This document shows positions 7,448 to 15,783 of a stretch of DNA of 29,700 nt, in pieces. A program made the position numbers and the translations under genes. Position 1 is the stretch's first letter. Each line of letters opens with the position of its first letter. The stretch comes from Entomomonas sp945283395 (GTDB lineage Bacteria > Pseudomonadota > Gammaproteobacteria > Pseudomonadales > Pseudomonadaceae): assembly GCA_946480835.1 (NCBI GenBank), contig CAMLLC010000020.1:1-29700 (forward strand), given 5' to 3'. The notes beneath the pieces were generated by a model. It was not told the origin of the DNA. It did no database searches and saw nothing but the letters and a program-made list of their open reading frames with translations.

Positions 7448-8740
7448 ATGATTGATTGGCTAAATGCATTCCTTTCTAACCATCATGAACTAATAGGCGT
7501 AGCTTTATTTTTAATTGCCTTGCTAGAGTGTTTAGCGATAGTAGGGCTATTTATTCCAGGTATAACATTATTATTTGTTGCGGCACTTTTTGCTGGTCAA
7601 GCTGGTTTTCCTTTATGGGCTGCGTTGTTATTAGTTTTTTTAGGTGGTTTTATAGGCGATCTTCTTTCTTATGCTATAGGCTATAAATTAAAAGACAAAG
7701 TTTTTCAATTTACCATTTTAAACAAAAATATCAAATGGGTTAATATGGCTGAAGATTATTTTCAGCGGTATGGTGGCATGGGACTATTAATAGGACGTTT
7801 TATAAGTCCAATGCGACCTATTATGCCTATGCTGGCAGGTCTTTTTAATTTATCTTTTATTAAATGCTTATTTGTTAGCTTCTTAGCTAGTGTTGCTTGG
7901 AGTATTTCATTAGTAATGCCGAGTTGGATAACAGGTGCAGCTTTTGCATTACCAATAGGCAGACAATTTTGGTTAGAGCTGACTGCGGTAATGGCTACCT
8001 TAGCAATATTATTAACGATAGGTATTCATGGTTGTTTAAAGCAACAACGCTGGATAACTCTTTATATGGCCAGTGTCTGTTTTATTCTATTAACCGTTTT
8101 ATATTTTTTATTGCCTCATTTACAAGTATTAGATAATGGCTTATTACTTATTACTAAAGAAGTTAAATCTTCTGAATTAGATGCAGTCGTTAGTTATATT
8201 ACTGAGTTAGGTGGCTATAAAGTACAATTTGTGATATCTGCTGTATTATGTTTCCTATTACTTTTTATGAGGCAATTAAAAGCTTTACTTTTTTTTGCTT
8301 TCACTATGTTACTAACAGCCACAGTTGGCTGGATTATCAAAGAAACTGTTGATAGAGTTAGACCTCAGTCACTAACAGATATAATGCATACCTATAGTTT
8401 TCCTAGTGGGCATACATCGGCATCTTTTGCTTTCTTTATTAGTTTAGGTATTTTAGCAGGATTAGAGCGTTCTCCTAAAACAAGGCTACTCTGGTTATTC
8501 ATAGCCAGTTTACCTGCTATATTTATTGCATTATCTAGAGTTTATTTAGGTGTTCATTGGGTTACTGATGTAGTGGCCGGTGGATTATTAGCGGCAGGTA
8601 TTTGCATGTCAGTGCTAACTTGGATTGCATATCATGGAAAAATTCCAGCACTACCCCAACAATGCTGGAAAGTTTTACTAGCCATAGGATTACTAGTCTT
8701 TATTGTGGCTTCTATAATTTCATTTATATATTCTCAGTAA
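7448..8740 (+). CDS. DedA family / PAP2 phosphatase fusion membrane protein
   Basis: This is a 430-residue polytopic inner-membrane protein with two modules. Residues 1-195 are a DedA (SNARE-associated, VTT) domain with the re-entrant region around FIPGITLL and the family motif RFISPMRP (Arg117, Arg123); DedA proteins include undecaprenyl-phosphate and phospholipid translocases. Residues 205-430 are a PAP2 type 2 phosphatidic acid phosphatase with all three signature motifs: KETVDRVRP (298-306), PSGH (319-322) and SRVYLGVHWVTD (363-374, His370 and Asp374). A fusion of flippase and phosphatase suggests recycling of undecaprenyl pyrophosphate or related lipids, which is inference. The gene starts 24 bases after pyrC' with an ATG at 7448. 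It converges on the ABC exporter gene, only 28 bases away. Family calls are sure; the substrate is unknown. Confidence 0.9.
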   Translation: MIDWLNAFLSNHHELIGVALFLIALLECLAIVGLFIPGITLLFVAALFAGQAGFPLWAALLLVFLGGFIGDLLSYAIGYKLKDKVFQFTILNKNIKWVNMAEDYFQRYGGMGLLIGRFISPMRPIMPMLAGLFNLSFIKCLFVSFLASVAWSISLVMPSWITGAAFALPIGRQFWLELTAVMATLAILLTIGIHGCLKQQRWITLYMASVCFILLTVLYFLLPHLQVLDNGLLLITKEVKSSELDAVVSYITELGGYKVQFVISAVLCFLLLFMRQLKALLFFAFTMLLTATVGWIIKETVDRVRPQSLTDIMHTYSFPSGHTSASFAFFISLGILAGLERSPKTRLLWLFIASLPAIFIALSRVYLGVHWVTDVVAGGLLAAGICMSVLTWIAYHGKIPALPQQCWKVLLAIGLLVFIVASIISFIYSQ

Positions 8741-8768
8741 ACATTTTATAGTGTAGCAACAAGAGTTA

Positions 8769-10604
8769 TCAAATCATCCCCATGAAATTTCCAGCTTGGT
8801 GTTGCCATAACCTAGCATAAAGTCCATTTTTAGTTATCAACTCTTGATGCGCGCCACTTTCAACAATTTGGCCATGATCTAGAACTACTAATCTATCCAT
8901 TTTTGCTATAGTAGATAGCCGATGAGCAATAGCAATAACAGTTTTATTCTTCATTAAAAGTTCAAGGCTTTCTTGAATAACGGCTTCTATTTCTGAGTCT
9001 AGCGCTGAAGTAGCTTCATCTAAGATCAAAATAGGTGCATTCTTAAGTAACACCCTAGCTATTGCAATACGTTGTCGCTGCCCTCCAGAAAGCTTAACAC
9101 CTCTTTCACCTACTTTAGCATCTAATCCTTTGTTTCCATCACTATCTACTAAAGCTTTCACAAATTCATCAGCTTTAGCTTGTTTTAAAGCTTTTATTAA
9201 TTCTTGCTCAGTAGCATTAGGCTTACCATAAAGTAAATTATCTCTTATAGAGCGATGTAGCAAAGCAGTATCTTGAGTAACCATACCTATTCGTGCTCGG
9301 AGACTATCTTGCATTACTTCTGCAATATTTTGGCCATCAATATAAATATTGCCACCTTGTAAGTCATATAATCGTAACAGTAAATTAACTAGTGTTGACT
9401 TGCCAGCTCCTGATGGCCCAACTAGACCAATTTTCTCACCTGAATTAATAATAAGATTTAAGTTTTGATATACTGGCCTAGCAGCATCGTAATAAAAATT
9501 GATATTGTCAAAATGAATACTTCCTACGGTGATTAGAAGAGGTTTAGCATCTACTTTATCTTGTACTTTACGAACTTGTGAGATTGTACGAATGCCATCT
9601 TGAACTATACCTATTTCCTCAAAAATACCCGTTACAACCCACATAATCCATTCGGACATATTATTAATACGTATTACTAATCCTGTAGCTAAAGTAACAG
9701 CTCCTACGGTAATAAGTGTGTTGCTCCATAGCCATAAGGCTAGGGCAGAAGTAGCTACTATCATAGCTCCATTAATGAGACAGAGCACTAATGTCATGGC
9801 CGTTATTAGTCGGGTAGAACGTTGTGCTGTGGTAGTTTGCTCCTGCATTGCTTGTTTAGCATAATCTTGTTCTAAAGCATTGTGAGCAAATAGCTTTAAA
9901 GTAGCCACATTTGTATAACCATCAACTATACACCCCATTAGTTTTGAACGTGCTCTAGCCGAAATGACTGAACGCTTTCTGGTTCGGGGAACGAAATAAA
10001 TAAGAGTAATTGAGTAAACAACAATCCATATTAATAAAGGAATAGTTAGCCGCCAATTTGCTTCAAAAAAAAGAAACAGAGCACTACCAATATAAATAAT
10101 AACGTGCCAGATGGCATTCACACAACTTAATAAAGAGCTTCGTAAGGCGTTACCTGTTTGGATGATTCGGTTAGCTAAAGTACCTGCAAAGTCATTATGA
10201 AAAAAATTTAAACTTTGTTTTAAGACATATTTATGCTGTTGCCAACGCACAAGTGTTACAAAATTAGAAGTAATGGTTTGTCGTTCTATTAAGTTATGCA
10301 ATAGGCTTACTAAAGGACGTAAACATAAAATAACAATAGCCATCCATAGCAATTCATAACCATGATCACTAAAAAATAGTGAAGGTGATTTAGCTGCTTG
10401 TATATAGTCGACAATACGAGCCAAGAAGTTAAAGAAGGCTACTTCAATGATAGAAGCCAAAAAACCAATAATAAGTAAGCATAAGAAAATGAGTTTAACT
10501 TGTTTAAGATAATACCAATAAAAAGCTAAAATACCTTTAGGAGGCATAACATCAGGCGCATCTCTAAAAGGATCGATTAATTTTTCAAAACGCTCAAATA
10601 ACAT
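8769..10604 (-). CDS. ABC exporter, fused permease/ATPase
   Basis: This 611-residue half-transporter has the type IV exporter layout. The first ~345 residues hold about six membrane segments (clear ones near 36-60, 85-105, 163-183, 187-205 and 270-315). The ATPase follows, with Walker A GPSGAGKST (396-404), ABC signature LSGGQ (505-509), Walker B ILILDE (525-530) and switch His561 in AIAHRLST. All catalytic elements are intact, so a homodimeric exporter of the MsbA/multidrug type is likely. The substrate cannot be read from the sequence; lipid, peptide or drug are all possible. The N-terminal stretch DPFRDAPDVMPPKG before the first helix is typical of a proteobacterial subfamily annotated only as ABC transporter ATP-binding protein/permease. 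The ATG is at 10604. The Na/Pi gene ends 93 bases upstream, so co-transcription is possible. Confidence 0.9.
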   Translation of the reverse strand: MLFERFEKLIDPFRDAPDVMPPKGILAFYWYYLKQVKLIFLCLLIIGFLASIIEVAFFNFLARIVDYIQAAKSPSLFFSDHGYELLWMAIVILCLRPLVSLLHNLIERQTITSNFVTLVRWQQHKYVLKQSLNFFHNDFAGTLANRIIQTGNALRSSLLSCVNAIWHVIIYIGSALFLFFEANWRLTIPLLIWIVVYSITLIYFVPRTRKRSVISARARSKLMGCIVDGYTNVATLKLFAHNALEQDYAKQAMQEQTTTAQRSTRLITAMTLVLCLINGAMIVATSALALWLWSNTLITVGAVTLATGLVIRINNMSEWIMWVVTGIFEEIGIVQDGIRTISQVRKVQDKVDAKPLLITVGSIHFDNINFYYDAARPVYQNLNLIINSGEKIGLVGPSGAGKSTLVNLLLRLYDLQGGNIYIDGQNIAEVMQDSLRARIGMVTQDTALLHRSIRDNLLYGKPNATEQELIKALKQAKADEFVKALVDSDGNKGLDAKVGERGVKLSGGQRQRIAIARVLLKNAPILILDEATSALDSEIEAVIQESLELLMKNKTVIAIAHRLSTIAKMDRLVVLDHGQIVESGAHQELITKNGLYARLWQHQAGNFMGMI

Positions 10605-10697
10605 AAAACCTTCTTTATAACCAAAATTGGCAGATATATCTTATTAACTCAGCCATATCTTGTAGAAATAACTAAATTGTTTAAAGTTAACAATCTG

Positions 10698-12566
10698 TTA
10701 TGTAATAATTATATCATCTGTTTTTTCTTCTTCCACAGCCCGTTTAAATTGATTGTAAATTTTACTATCATTACTATGTGTTAAAATAAGCACATTACGT
10801 AAACTTTGTACTATACGGCTAGTATAACCTATATCATTCATCAAAGAACTTGTTTGTAAGCCATTTAGTTGTTGTTGTCGGACGGCTGTAAATAATTTAT
10901 TCCTGAAACTAATATCAAAACTTGCTGAATCAGTATTAAGTAAATCAAGTCTAGCAAACCAGAGCTCATCTGGTAAATCTAACTCGCCTAATTTATAAAT
11001 CTCTCTTAGTTTACCTAATAAATATTTTCTCAATTCAATATAGAAGTTATAAGCTGTTATAGTAGGCTGATCTAGATAGTTATTAAGATTTTTTTGTAAA
11101 TGCTTAGCATCTTTCACCGCATCTATCAGTTGTAAAGCTACTATTTGGCAAGTTTGGAACATTTCTTGGTGTTCTGCATCATCAGCAGCAATCTCAATAC
11201 GACCCATAAAAATCAGTAAATCACTATAAATACCTTTAATATAGCGTTTATAAAACGCGTCTGCGTCAGTTCCTAGTTTTTCTGGAGTACGATTTAGTAA
11301 ATTTAAATCTACCTGATCAGCTAATAATTGGGATACTGGTAAATAAAGGGCATGGCAAATAACTTCGAGGCTTATGCGTTCTAGGTGTCCCAACTCTAAA
11401 ATAACAGTATTAATAGCTGTTTCTACCGAAGATAATGCGTTATTATTCAAATAATGTGGTGCAATTGTGGTTTCTTCCATAGCCGAGGCTAATGTTGAAA
11501 ATGTATTACTTGAAACTTCTGGAATGTGTACTTTGGGTTCTTCAACATCTGGTAGCCATTTAGTTAATTTGATGGCTAGTTTATCTTGTAAAACCCAGAA
11601 AATTATAACGCCCGTACCATTAAAAATAGTATGGAATAAAGCTAATTGAATAGATGAGTTAAAATTTAATAACCAAGCTAAATATGCTACTATCCAAGTG
11701 AGAGGTACAAGCAATATAAAAGTAACTAGGGCAGTAGTTACATTAAAGATAACATGCACTAACGCCAAGCGCTGACCACTTTTATTGCCGCCAATAAAAC
11801 CCATTAGGCCTGTAGTTATAGCACTGCCAACATTAGATCCAATAGCTATCGCAAAACTTTGTTCTTGCCCAATTTGTCCCAATCCTAATGCTGTTAAAGT
11901 TAACATAAGTGTGGCATGACTCGACTGTAATATCATAGTAATGACTAAGCCTATGCTTGTAAAAACTAAGGCACCTACAAGACCTGATACTTGATATTGA
12001 GCTAAGTCTAGACCAGCAGTGAAAATTGAGAAGCCTTCTTTAATTTGGTCAATCCCTAGAAAAATAAAAGCAATACCAATAAAAATACGCCCTATAGCTT
12101 TACTCTTATCATCATTAAAGGCGGCTAGTACCCCTAGCACTAAGAGTGGATAAGCAAATTTGCTTAAACTAATACTTTGCCCTACCAAAGCTAATAACCA
12201 AACACCACTTGTAGCACCTAGATTTGTACCTAAAATAATGGTTATACCGCCGGCTAGAGTAATAAGACCAGTACTAATAAATGCTATCGTCAATAACGAT
12301 ACTAAGGTTGTAGATTGCAATAACATAGTCGAGCCTATCCCAAATAATAATCCTTTGTAGGGAGTAGCGGTGCTTTTAGCCAATAATTGTTCTAATTTCC
12401 CCCCAGCTAGCTGTTTAAGTCCATCTTCCATGCATTGCATGCCAAATAAAAAGAATGCTAATCCAGCACACAACTCTACCCAGCTGTGACTAAAATAAAA
12501 AGAGCAAATTAAAGTAATAGCTATAAATATAAATAATTTATTTTTTGTATCACTATGTTTAGTCAA
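10698..12566 (-). CDS. Na/Pi cotransporter family protein with PhoU-like C-terminus
   Basis: This inner-membrane protein has 622 residues. The first ~345 hold the duplicated Na/Pi-cotransporter core, with the paired substrate motifs QSTT (84-87) and QSSHAT (214-219) and glycine-rich stretches GTNLGAT and GSNVGSAITT. Residues of roughly 375-610 are charged and helical, resembling PhoU, as in the NptA/YjbB family. E. coli YjbB exports phosphate, while others import it with sodium, so direction is open. The start appears to be TTG at 12566: an AAGGA ribosome site (complement of 12573-12577) sits six bases upstream, whereas the ATG overlapping that site opens a frame that stops after four codons. 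A second, unrelated phosphate carrier (PiT) is at 21650. The family call is sure. Confidence 0.9.
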   Translation of the reverse strand: MTKHSDTKNKLFIFIAITLICSFYFSHSWVELCAGLAFFLFGMQCMEDGLKQLAGGKLEQLLAKSTATPYKGLLFGIGSTMLLQSTTLVSLLTIAFISTGLITLAGGITIILGTNLGATSGVWLLALVGQSISLSKFAYPLLVLGVLAAFNDDKSKAIGRIFIGIAFIFLGIDQIKEGFSIFTAGLDLAQYQVSGLVGALVFTSIGLVITMILQSSHATLMLTLTALGLGQIGQEQSFAIAIGSNVGSAITTGLMGFIGGNKSGQRLALVHVIFNVTTALVTFILLVPLTWIVAYLAWLLNFNSSIQLALFHTIFNGTGVIIFWVLQDKLAIKLTKWLPDVEEPKVHIPEVSSNTFSTLASAMEETTIAPHYLNNNALSSVETAINTVILELGHLERISLEVICHALYLPVSQLLADQVDLNLLNRTPEKLGTDADAFYKRYIKGIYSDLLIFMGRIEIAADDAEHQEMFQTCQIVALQLIDAVKDAKHLQKNLNNYLDQPTITAYNFYIELRKYLLGKLREIYKLGELDLPDELWFARLDLLNTDSASFDISFRNKLFTAVRQQQLNGLQTSSLMNDIGYTSRIVQSLRNVLILTHSNDSKIYNQFKRAVEEEKTDDIIIT

Positions 12567-12663
12567 ATTTCATCCTTTTAATTTGTAAGGTAAAAGTAAT
12601 TAATTCTGCTGCATTTACTTGAGAAAGATAATAGTATAATAGGCTATAAATTGATATTAATTA

Positions 12664-13476
12664 TCATTTTTGACAGTGACTACACCAAACAGTAGTTCGT
12701 TGTCCCAACTTTGTTTCTTTAAGCATTCTATCACAACATTTACAAGGTAGCTGGCCTCTACCATAAACATTGAGGGTCTGCTGAAAATAACCAGGATAAC
12801 CATCACCACCTACAAAATCTCTTAGGGTGGTGCCTCCTGCTTTAATAGCCCTAGCGAGGACTTCTTTAATGCTATTTACTAACCTTTGGTAACGGGTTTT
12901 ACTGATTGTATTAGCCGGTTTATTAGGGTTTATGCCGGCAGCAAATAAAGCTTCATTGGCATAAATATTACCTATACCTACAACTGTTTTATTATCCATT
13001 ATGAATAATTTGATAGCTAAGGTTCTATTAACAGATAGTTTATGGAGATACTCGGCATTAAAATCATCAGTTAACGGTTCAGGCCCCAAATGAGTAAGTA
13101 ACTTGTGTGAAACAGGATCTTGTGTCCATAAAATACAACCAAAACGCCTTGGGTCGTGATATCGTAAAACAGAGCCATTGGCAAGTAAAATATCTAGATG
13201 ATCATGTTTATTAATGGGAGTATTAATGTCTACGATACGTAAACTTCCTGACATGCCCAGATGAATGAGAATAGTTCCAGACGGTAATTTTATTAGTAAG
13301 TATTTAGCCCGTCTTGTAATCGCCTGAATAGTCTGCTCGGAGGCTAACACATCTAATTCATCAGGGATTGTCCAACGCAGTCTTCTTTCTCTAACAATTA
13401 CTTGACTAATTTTTTGACCTAAAATGTAAGGCTCAATGCCACGCTTAGTAGTTTCAACCTCTGGTAATTCAGGCAT
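12664..13476 (-). CDS. mutM: Formamidopyrimidine-DNA glycosylase
   Basis: This base-excision repair enzyme removes 8-oxoguanine and ring-opened purines and nicks the abasic site. The 270 residues match the usual length. The mature N-terminus PELPEVETTKRGI supplies the catalytic Pro and Glu after Met removal. RAKYLLIKLPSG carries the beta-hairpin lysine, IGNIYANEALF is the helix-two-turn-helix, and DFVGGDGYPGYF precedes the C-terminal zinc finger with C245-x2-C248-x16-C265-x2-C268. All key residues are present. The ATG at 13476 leaves a gap of 246 bases to the divergent nitrilase-fold gene, which must hold both promoters. The call is very sure. Confidence 0.96.
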   Translation of the reverse strand: MPELPEVETTKRGIEPYILGQKISQVIVRERRLRWTIPDELDVLASEQTIQAITRRAKYLLIKLPSGTILIHLGMSGSLRIVDINTPINKHDHLDILLANGSVLRYHDPRRFGCILWTQDPVSHKLLTHLGPEPLTDDFNAEYLHKLSVNRTLAIKLFIMDNKTVVGIGNIYANEALFAAGINPNKPANTISKTRYQRLVNSIKEVLARAIKAGGTTLRDFVGGDGYPGYFQQTLNVYGRGQLPCKCCDRMLKETKLGQRTTVWCSHCQK

Positions 13477-13722
13477 GATAGGGTATTTCTCAATGATTTT
13501 TTAGTTTGATAAATTTTAATAGTTTACTATAAACATAATATTAATGGGGTTTTATTTGCGACTTTTAGAAGTTCCTTATAAAGGTAGCTTAACTATCATC
13601 AATTAGTGTGTTTTATTAATGAATTAGTACTATATTTTTGTTTTGGTATGTTGCAGAATAGACTAACGTATTATTTAGATAGCTATTAACTATCCTCCTA
13701 TAATTATTTATAAGGAACACTG

Positions 13723-14541
13723 ATGAATATCGAGTTAGTGCAATTGACTGTTCGTGATGGTAATATTGGCTATAATTTAAAAAAAGCTTGTGAGGCTATT
13801 AATAGCGCTAATGATTCTACCGATTTAATTATATTTCCTGATACTTATCTCACTGGTTTTCCAACTAAAGAAAATATAGCACGAATTGCAGAACCTTTAA
13901 CGGGTTCTTTTCTTATGGAAATTCATAGAATAGCTAGTCTGAAAAACATTGCTGTTATTATTGGACTATCTGAGTCTAACCAAGGTAAATATTATAATAC
14001 AGCCGTGTTAATCACTCCTGATGATGGCATATTAGCTTATTATCGTAAAACTCACTTATGGGAAGCTGATAAAGATATTTTTTCTGCTGGAGATCGCTTC
14101 ATAAGTATAAATTATAAAGGGGTTAGGTTAAGTTTTTTAATCAGCTTTGATATTGAATTTCCAGAAGCAGCAAGAGCTATAGCAGAACTAGATACAGAAT
14201 TGTTAATAGTGCTTAATAGTAATATGGATCCCTACGGAGCTACTCATAGGGTGGCTATTATGGCTAGAGCTCAAGAAAATCAATATTATGCTGTAATGGT
14301 TAATAGGGTAGGGACAGGAGATGATTTTTTAACTTTTGCTGGTGGAAGTTGTGTTGTTAATCCTTCAGGAGAAATGGTTTGTGAAGCTGGCCGTGAACCT
14401 TGTAAATTGGTTATTAATATAGACCCTAAACAAAATAAAGAATATCATGACGTATATCATTATATGAAGGAGCGCCGCCTCAATATATCAGGTAAAAAAG
14501 TAATACATAAAAATGGCCGTTATGACTGGTTAATTAACTAA
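13723..14541 (+). CDS. Nitrilase-superfamily (RamA-like) protein, probably inactive
   Basis: This is a 272-residue carbon-nitrogen hydrolase fold, closest by recollection to Pseudomonas R-stereoselective amidase RamA (IELVQL start, NMDPYG, RVAIMARAQENQ and FAGGS blocks). The family needs a Glu-Lys-Cys triad. Here the first motif reads IIFPDTYLTGF, so Glu is Asp40. The lysine in YRKTHLWE is present as Lys109. The nucleophile motif, normally ICYD, reads ISFDIEFPEAARA, so Cys is Ser141 (codon AGC at 14143-14145). Two of three catalytic residues have therefore changed, while the frame is intact and the rest well kept, pointing to a non-hydrolytic role or early decay without a frame break. The ATG at 13723 follows an AAGGAA ribosome site. 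The gene stands alone. The fold is sure; the function is unknown. Confidence 0.82.
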   Translation: MNIELVQLTVRDGNIGYNLKKACEAINSANDSTDLIIFPDTYLTGFPTKENIARIAEPLTGSFLMEIHRIASLKNIAVIIGLSESNQGKYYNTAVLITPDDGILAYYRKTHLWEADKDIFSAGDRFISINYKGVRLSFLISFDIEFPEAARAIAELDTELLIVLNSNMDPYGATHRVAIMARAQENQYYAVMVNRVGTGDDFLTFAGGSCVVNPSGEMVCEAGREPCKLVINIDPKQNKEYHDVYHYMKERRLNISGKKVIHKNGRYDWLIN

Positions 14542-15032
14542 TTGGCTTTTATCTTCTCAATTATGGCGTTTTATGTTTTACTGAACTATTGTAGCTATAA
14601 GGCATGTCATTATGCTTAATATTAGTTACTGCTGCTATTATTTCTAATTAACAGCAATAATTAATATAGCATTAATAATTTATATTTTATGGTTAAAAAT
14701 GATCTACTATTGGTTGATTAATTGCATTACTAAAAAACATTACTGACCTATTAGGCTAAAAGATAACTATTTTTTTATTAATCTATTCTTAATATATACA
14801 ATGAGTTTGCCTCTTAAAAACATGAACTTTTAGCCAAGTTAATATATCTAAGTTACTATAGCTAAAAGAGGCATAAAGAGTATATGTTTCAAGTTATTTT
14901 AGTTACCTCTACTTTATATTTAGCCAACAGTTGATAAAGTTTATATTTATTCAATCGTTTAATCTGTTTGATTATTTTGTTACTATAAATCATTAATCAA
15001 CAAGCCGAATAATAATAGGATATTTAGCCCCA
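14542..15032. other. AT-rich intergenic region upstream of cysH
   Basis: These 491 bases contain no open frame worth calling. They probably hold the promoter and leader of cysH. The notable element is an interrupted inverted repeat. The right arm GCTAAAAGAGGC (14861-14872) is matched by GCCTCTT (14809-14815) and TTTTAGC (14828-14834), with about 12 bases between the two left parts. No tRNA, known riboswitch or repeat was recognised. Confidence 0.5.
14809..14872. repeat. Interrupted inverted repeat (possible leader hairpin or operator)
   Basis: GCTAAAAGAGGC at 14861-14872 is the reverse complement of the joined segments GCCTCTT (14809-14815) and TTTTAGC (14828-14834). As RNA, the inner arms would form a stem with a 26-base loop, and the outer arms would extend it past a bulge. 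It lies about 160-220 bases before cysH. The role is unknown. Confidence 0.4.
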
Positions 15033-15770
15033 ATGATAGATTCGTTTGATGTTGAACTATTTGCTAAAAGCTATAGTGATAAATCAGCTAAAGAAATATT
15101 AAAACTAGCTTTTCAACACTTCTCAGATAATCTATGGATATCATTTAGTGGGGCAGAAGATGTAGTATTATTAGATATGGCGTGGCGACTTAATAAAAAT
15201 ATCAATGTATTTAGTTTAGACACGGGGCGGCTTTTTCCTGAAACATACCGATTTATAGAGGAAGTACGAGATTTTTATCAGATAAAAATAGATATATTAA
15301 CCCCTGATAGTAGACAATTAGAACCTTTTATTAAAGAAAAAGGGCTATTTAGCTTTTATAAGGATGGTCATAGTGAATGTTGTGAAATACGTAAGGTAGC
15401 GCCATTGCGTAATAAATTATCAACCGTTAAAGCTTGGGTAACAGGACAACGTAAAGACCAAAGTCCAGGAACAAGAAACCATGTTGCTGTTTTAGAGAAA
15501 GATAATGTGTTTTCTTCGGAAACTAATGTACTCTATAAGTTTAATCCTTTAGCTAATATGACTAGTGCTGAGGTGTGGAGTTATATTCGAATGATGGAAA
15601 TTCCTTACAATGCACTACATGCTAAGGGTTTTATTAGTATTGGCTGTGAGCCTTGTACTCGTGCCATATTACCAAATCAACATGAACGAGAAGGGCGTTG
15701 GTGGTGGGAAGAAGGAACCAAAAAAGAATGTGGTTTACACGCAGGCAATCTAATAGCTAGTAATAAATAA
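15033..15770 (+). CDS. cysH: Adenylylsulfate (APS) reductase, [4Fe-4S] type
   Basis: This assimilatory reductase makes sulfite from APS with thioredoxin as donor. The 245 residues open with the PP-loop segment ISFSGAEDVVLLDMA (36-50), followed by SLDTGRLFPET and GQRKDQSPGTR. The cysteine pairs CC (116-117) and CEPC (205, 208) are the ligands of the [4Fe-4S] cluster that marks the APS-using class found in Pseudomonas, rather than the PAPS-using enteric CysH. The catalytic cysteine is Cys233 in KKECGLHAG at the C-terminus. All key residues are present. The ATG at 15033 has a modest AGGA site about 12 bases upstream. The gene works with cysK (974) in cysteine synthesis. apeB starts 13 bases downstream and may be co-transcribed without a known functional tie. 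The call is very sure. Confidence 0.94.
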   Translation: MIDSFDVELFAKSYSDKSAKEILKLAFQHFSDNLWISFSGAEDVVLLDMAWRLNKNINVFSLDTGRLFPETYRFIEEVRDFYQIKIDILTPDSRQLEPFIKEKGLFSFYKDGHSECCEIRKVAPLRNKLSTVKAWVTGQRKDQSPGTRNHVAVLEKDNVFSSETNVLYKFNPLANMTSAEVWSYIRMMEIPYNALHAKGFISIGCEPCTRAILPNQHEREGRWWWEEGTKKECGLHAGNLIASNK

Positions 15771-15783
15771 TTGAGAGGCTAGA

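Noticed and set aside
7897..8136. 79-codon frame on the plus strand inside the DedA-PAP2 gene
   Set aside because: It lies wholly within a well-supported membrane protein gene in another frame and has no recognisable features.
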